A stretch of DNA of 64,000 nt from Balanoglossus misakiensis. Taxonomy: Eukaryota; Hemichordata. The stretch lies in the NCBI GenBank assembly GCA_040954595.2, contig CM082598.2, positions 6,510,001-6,574,000 of the forward strand, given 5' to 3'. Under the pieces are notes generated by a model. That model ran no database searches, was not told where the DNA came from, and saw only the letters and a program-made list of their open reading frames with translations. The translations under genes were made by a program, and so were the position numbers. Shown one piece after another: positions 59,686 to 64,000 of this stretch (position 1 is the first letter of the stretch; each line of letters opens with the position of its first letter).

Positions 59686-62430
59686 ATGGACATCGAGGCA
59701 ATATTGCAGGAGATAAATTTGGCAACGTTGGTAGAGAGGTTCAAGTATGAGCGGGTTGAAGGTGCCACCGTTCTTTCCATGACGGAAGGGGAAATAAAGA
59801 GATTGGGAGTTACAAGAGCAGGTGATCGAGTGCGACTCCCACTGGGCAAAAAGGTTGATATACATTCAGTATTTTCACGTATATGGACACGTAGATCAGG
59901 AATATGCGCAAGTATACAATAGTCTGCACAGTTGTACATCTACACTCTGCACCACGTATATGTGACGTATATTCACGTATATGGAACATACCAATGTGTT
60001 AGTATACGTGCACGTATATCTATGAAGATCACGGGTGTGCACAACGCAGACCAATGCAGATCAAGTGCACACCATAAACATTCCAACGTATTTGTACACA
60101 TTCTCAGTGCATATCTTCCTTACTATTTGCATGACTGTGTTATTAGCATACGTTACATCATCATCACAGACATTTAGTTGAGTTCACGTTCCTGGTATTT
60201 TTACGTATATTTAACGCAGACCCTTCCAGAAATTACCATACATTATGTCATCATTGTTGGCAAATATTTGCAAAATAATTTTGGGGTCATATTTAAATTA
60301 CCCCAAAGGTCACAATTCTGGGGTCATCCTTCATGGTCAGGGTTTGACCTTTCCTTCTTATTCACCTTTGCTGTAAATTTGTTACTATTAATCTGCTTTG
60401 AGATGCAACTGCATTTCAAAGCAGATCAATAGCAACAAATCGGTAAAAGCATATTTCAAGCCGATACACTTCCTCCCATCATGCATCAACAAAAAACTGC
60501 TCACATAATAAAATTCACTTAAAAGGTAATTTTATTTAAAACATATAAAATGATTAAAGACATTACATGGACAAAGAACAAAGTGTTTTGTTTTTAAATG
60601 CAAACCTAAAATCTGAAAAATAATCCTCAAAGTCTAGCTTCATTCAGTAATCTGACATCATCAGATCGCCTGCTTGCACCATGTTATCCTATTAAGATTT
60701 GTCTTCAAAATCCACCATCTTGCCATGACTCTGTAGAAGCTGTCAAAAAGAAAAGAAAAAGAGTATTTAGTTTGGTCATCTTAAGCACTTATCTTTGACT
60801 GCAGTGCCTATGAGCTACAGCTTTTGGGAAGTCTGAACCACTGGCAGTTTATATAGAGTGGGCTGTAAACACCTTCACCTGGAACACAGCGACAAGTCAG
60901 TCCGTTCTGTTTTTACCTTTGTCGCCAACATGACAGTGCACTGTTTAAGTTTATAATAAACGTCCCCCATTGTTTTTAGTTTATGGGTGAAAATGTCTCA
61001 TTTGCATTCAACAAATCGGGCCTTGGGAAATGTCTTCACACCTTCCAAATGTATACTTTGTTATCTGTCATGTTGACAATGTACAAAAAGCATACAGATT
61101 CAGTGTGCTGTTATCGCAACCGAGGTCAAATAGTTATGACTGAATAGTTTCTCACTATCACGCGTAAGAGCATGGTGTGGTTAGAGCTACCAAGTATCAA
61201 AGCTCAGTAGCTGCTAAAATATCTGAACGTCAGCTATTCTGGCAATCCAGCAATCCCGCGCTTATATGCATCTTTTGTTTGTCGTCAACCATGAAACACC
61301 AAGCTGAAGCGCACACATGGAAATCAACCCAATTTGTTTATCTTTTGTTCTAGCTAATCCTCAAGGCCTTTGATCTTGGCCGATGTTCCGCGTCTTTTTT
61401 CTCTACGGGTTATGCTCAATGTTATAAATCATACTACACCAAATTGAATGAAAAGTCTAAGAATAAAAGAGATATACTTACTCGTTGGTTGTATCAGATG
61501 AATCTTCTATGGTTACATAAAGCTGAGTGCTTTACCTGCCGCTGCAAAGTAAAACAAGGGACATTTGAGATAACAATACAAATGCTTGGTGGAAATGTCA
61601 AATTGTCAATCAAAACCTGTTTCTAGTTCTACATACATGCTTGATGCACTAATGCAAACGGCAGAAATAAAAAGGACTCGGACTAACAACGAGTAGAAAT
61701 AGTGTCAAAACGCAGACACCTGGGTGGGGTGGATATGGACAAGACCAAAACACGATGTATGTTTAAACTTACAAAAATCATACGATCCGGTCTTCCTTTG
61801 TTGGTGCATAGATTATCACCGCCGCATGTCGATTTTTCCTCAAAGACTTCTGTTCTGCGTCCAGACTATCAAGTTTCTGTGAAAACTCTTCTTTCGCTTT
61901 GTCTGGTGTTGAAACAAACTTATGCACACGGTTGACGGCGTACAGTGACTGCCAGCGGTGCTGGTGTTTCTATGTACCGGAGGTGGACGTCGTAAAACGT
62001 CGTAAAACAACCAGCGTTTTGCGACATAAAGTGGCCGCAGAAGTGCTACCCAGATCTTTCATCAAACTTTTGAAAGCATTTGCTTTTAAAAACGGGTGGT
62101 CCAAATAATCCTAATAATTAGCATGAATATACGTACATATACATGGATGTATACTGTAGGCACACTATTCGGTAGAAAATAACTACAAATACGTAGATCT
62201 GCGGAACGTATATGTAAGAGAACGTGTACATGATGTATACTTCACGTATTTGTACACATATCTAGCAGCTTGCATTTGTTACGTAAATGCACGTATACGA
62301 AACGTATATGTCAAATGTACAAACTTAGAAGTTTTACGTATATTGTCGTATATCAATCATTTTGCCCAGTGTCCGAGACCTTTGCAAGAAAGCAACTCGG
62401 CCGTCACCGGCCTGGCTCTGCGTACAGGTC
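59686..62430 (+). pseudogene. SAM-domain exon split by a CACTA-type transposon
   Basis: The ATG at 59686 opens a sterile-alpha-motif domain: MDIEAILQEINLATLVERF, then LSMTEGEIKRLGV and GDRVRL. At 59840 the frame runs into a transposon. Beyond it (from 62375, after removing one 3-bp duplication) the frame continues RDLCKKATRPSPAW, the expected end of the SAM helix 5. The upstream CGGCCATTTTCC near 59630 resembles a YY1-type initiator. What follows the SAM domain is unknown: the frame stays open to 62559, but a donor could lie earlier (for example TGC|GTACAG near 62423). Called disrupted because the element breaks the exon; it could be spliced out only if cryptic sites exist. Confidence 0.72.
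59840..62371. mobile_element. CACTA (EnSpm)-type non-autonomous DNA transposon, 2.53 kb
   Basis: Ends are CACTGGGCAAAAAGGTTGAT at the left and the complement of CACTGGGCAAAATGATTGAT at the right. Both sides carry TCC (59837-59839 and 62372-62374), a 3-bp target duplication. CACTR ends and 3-bp targets are typical of CACTA elements. Subterminal regions (about 59868-60025 and 62125-62355) are crowded with ACGTATA-type motifs. The interior has no transposase frame; it includes a hairpin near 60375-60440. Confidence 0.8.
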
Positions 62431-62640
62431 TGTGTGTTCCCGGCGTTACACGGCCTCCACCACAGCCCTGCAAGGCGCCATAGAAAAAACTGGTGCTTTT
62501 TCGGCCGAAATTCGTTTTATCGAAGCAAAATCCTTTCCCTGTCTACTTCTGCCCCCTAACCGACTCCAAATATGATGCGATTAACTTGTCCTAACGTCCG
62601 AACCACTCGCGTTTGATTCATTTTTGTGTGTTTACATGTT

Positions 62641-62754
62641 GAGATCGTCATATTAAATATAAGGCTTACAGCAAGTTTATCTCTTTCTAAAACTTTTTTG
62701 TTTACCCATGGAGATAAACTCGCTGTAAGCCTTATATTTAATATGACGATCTCG
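62641..62754. repeat. Perfect 43-bp inverted repeat (hairpin)
   Basis: GAGATCGTCATATTAAATAT starts the left arm; the right arm ends with its exact complement. One central mismatch in AGCAAG against CTCGCT is the only difference seen. The loop is about 28 bp. It may be a small MITE; flanking duplication was not identified. Confidence 0.75.
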
Positions 62755-63038
62755 AAAAAGCTGCGGTCCGGATCCGTGATATGCTGTCTTGAGATTTGTT
62801 GCATGGATTCTGTACGTCATGGGTCGAGTCTCCATCAGCCAATGATTGACCCCCATCATTAGCTAGAAGTGGTTTCCCTGCTGGCAATGTCTAGCATCTT
62901 GTCTTGGAGATTGAAATCTAACTCTGCGGCCAGGTGGAGTTTGGTAACGTCTGCGATAACAATATGGATCACCCTCACCGTTAGCATTAGAGCGAGTCTT
63001 GTGGCTGTCAGAATATCTCCGTGGGCTGTCGCAGGGTA

Positions 63039-63140
63039 ACAAACAAATAAATTAACACAATGGGTGGGAGGGAGGTATTTCAATTCACTCCACTCACTCC
63101 AGGTAGGAAGAATAACCATATAGTAATTGCACGGAAGGCT
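63039..63140. repeat. Copy of the foldback-element end near the tyrosine recombinase
   Basis: AACAAACAAATAAATTAACA, a G-rich patch, ATTTCAATTCACTCCACTCA and AATAACCATA occur in the same order as at 58855-58955. It ends about 170 bp before the recombinase remnant. The gap 62755-63038 has a minus-strand frame with an R-rich, CYRRR-type stretch that could be decayed gag; this is weak. Confidence 0.55.
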
Positions 63141-63239
63141 GGTATAATTTTTTTTATTCTTCACATCTTCTGTTCGTTACGTTCATTTTCAATAGCTGAA
63201 TTTGAAGAAACACGAACAAAAACAAAGTGAACTCACCTA

Positions 63240-63994
63240 GTGAGAAATGACGTTCATGACGCTAACATCCCTGGTGGCCAAATCACACTGATAATGCTTG
63301 GCAAATGTACTAGCTGAAGACCAGTCCGCAAGATTCATGATCCCTTGAAGTGTAAGACGCTGGTGATAGCTGCTCGGGTAGAATGGGCAGTAAATTCTCT
63401 ATCCACTCCAGCCTGACGAAGGACCATCTGCAACCATCAATAGTAGCTGGTTTCACTGGCTTGCCCGTGGCATAACCGACAAACAAAGTAGCATCTGACT
63501 TGCGCATCTCCTTGATACGTTTCAAATAAGCAAATAAATAATATACAACACAAACTCGCCTATCTTTCTTGAAGGCAGGTAAACATAAAACTTTCTTGGT
63601 CTTTGAGGGCCTGTCTGTCTTGGCTAAATCACCTTGAAGTAGCGTAGCAGACCCTGACACAACATACACCTTCCTCACTTGGAGATTGGCAATATCGGAA
63701 CAACGTCCAACTGTGCAAAGAGCAGTCAACATCACTGTCTTGAGTGTCAACATTTTGTGAGAGCTCCTTAGCTGGCGATAACGTATGAAGATAATCGAAA
63801 ACTTGATTGACATTCCAAACTGAAGTAAACTTGGGCTTGGAAGGCCGAGAAACAAAAATCCCTATCATAAACTGTACCACAAGAGGGTGGTTACCAAGGA
63901 GATAACCATCAACTGACAGGTGTACCGATGATATAGCAGACCGATAGACATTAAGCGTGCGGTATTCCAGCTTCTTGTCAAATAAATACATCAA
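63240..63994 (-). pseudogene. DIRS-like tyrosine recombinase remnant
   Basis: The minus strand encodes, in two main frames, the N-terminal part (YRSAISSVHL, GNHPLVVQFMIGIFVSRPSK, WNVNQVFDYL) and the catalytic part (LTLKTVMLTALCTVGRCSDI with the first catalytic Arg, TDRPSKTKKVLCLPAFK, then HSTRAA as the His-x-x-Arg box and DWSSASTFAKHY with the nucleophile Tyr). These features match recombinases of DIRS/Ngaro retrotransposons. At least three frame breaks (near 63740, 63430 and 63345) make it non-functional. The element continues off the right edge, so its reverse transcriptase is not seen. Confidence 0.78.
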
Positions 63995-64000
63995 AAATTC

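Overview
The window looks like invertebrate animal DNA, probably from a marine deuterostome such as a hemichordate or a cephalochordate; that taxon is an inference. Support comes from intron-split genes with GT/AG junctions and symmetric phase-1 module exons, extracellular mosaic proteins (PAN, EGF, TSP1, CCP, C-type lectin, CUB), and a dense mix of animal transposons: Ty3-type LTR, CR1-like and L1-like LINEs, a DIRS-like tyrosine-recombinase element, TTAA-type and CACTA-type DNA elements and many MITEs. There are no operons, ribosome-binding sites or CRISPR arrays. All gene models were assembled by hand from splice signals, phase and domain recognition.

Layout. 0.3-6.8 kb (minus): a secreted C-type-lectin gene (signal-peptide exon 6750-6807, lectin exons 2826-3111 and 2542-2615), with a nest of TTAA-flanked elements in its first intron. 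7.4-9.9 kb: a degenerate array of about 240 bp. 10.39-19.16 kb and 20.09-29.86 kb: two tandem copies (A and B) of a 9-10 kb unit, each with one minus-strand gene for a secreted protein ordered signal peptide, PAN, EGF, TSP1, TSP1, a 35-residue unrecognised module, TSP1, CCP, CCP, C-type lectin. Copy B (20918-27198) is intact on paper (627 codons). Copy A (11019-17531) has lost most of the second CCP exon, but because all module exons are phase 1-1 it still reads in frame without it (562 codons). 30.1-36.4 kb (minus): an identical signal-peptide exon, carried in a second copy (33.08-38.19 kb) of the 3.1-8.7 kb segment, now splices in matching phase to a CUB-like exon.

39.0-43.2 kb (plus): a five-exon EgtD-like histidine methyltransferase whose introns and 3' end carry MITE-like inverted repeats. 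44.575-52.649 kb (minus): a complete, apparently young Ty3-type LTR retrotransposon with 4-bp target duplications, a tRNA-Ser primer site, a gag with an RRM-like N-terminus, a slippery heptamer and a full pol. 52.7-58.5 kb: decayed CR1-like LINEs and a gypsy remnant nested in each other, one LINE interrupted by a 500-bp MITE. 59.7-62.4 kb (plus): a SAM-domain exon split by a 2.5-kb CACTA-type element with 3-bp target duplications. 63.2-64.0 kb (minus): a decayed DIRS-like tyrosine recombinase.

How the host genes may work together: four secreted lectin, CCP, TSP1 or CUB proteins lie on one strand in a locus built by segmental duplication. This is the organisation expected of an expanding set of soluble recognition proteins. 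The strongest sign is that the first lectin exon of copies A and B differs at 15 positions, every one amino-acid changing, while TSP1 exons and introns are much more similar.
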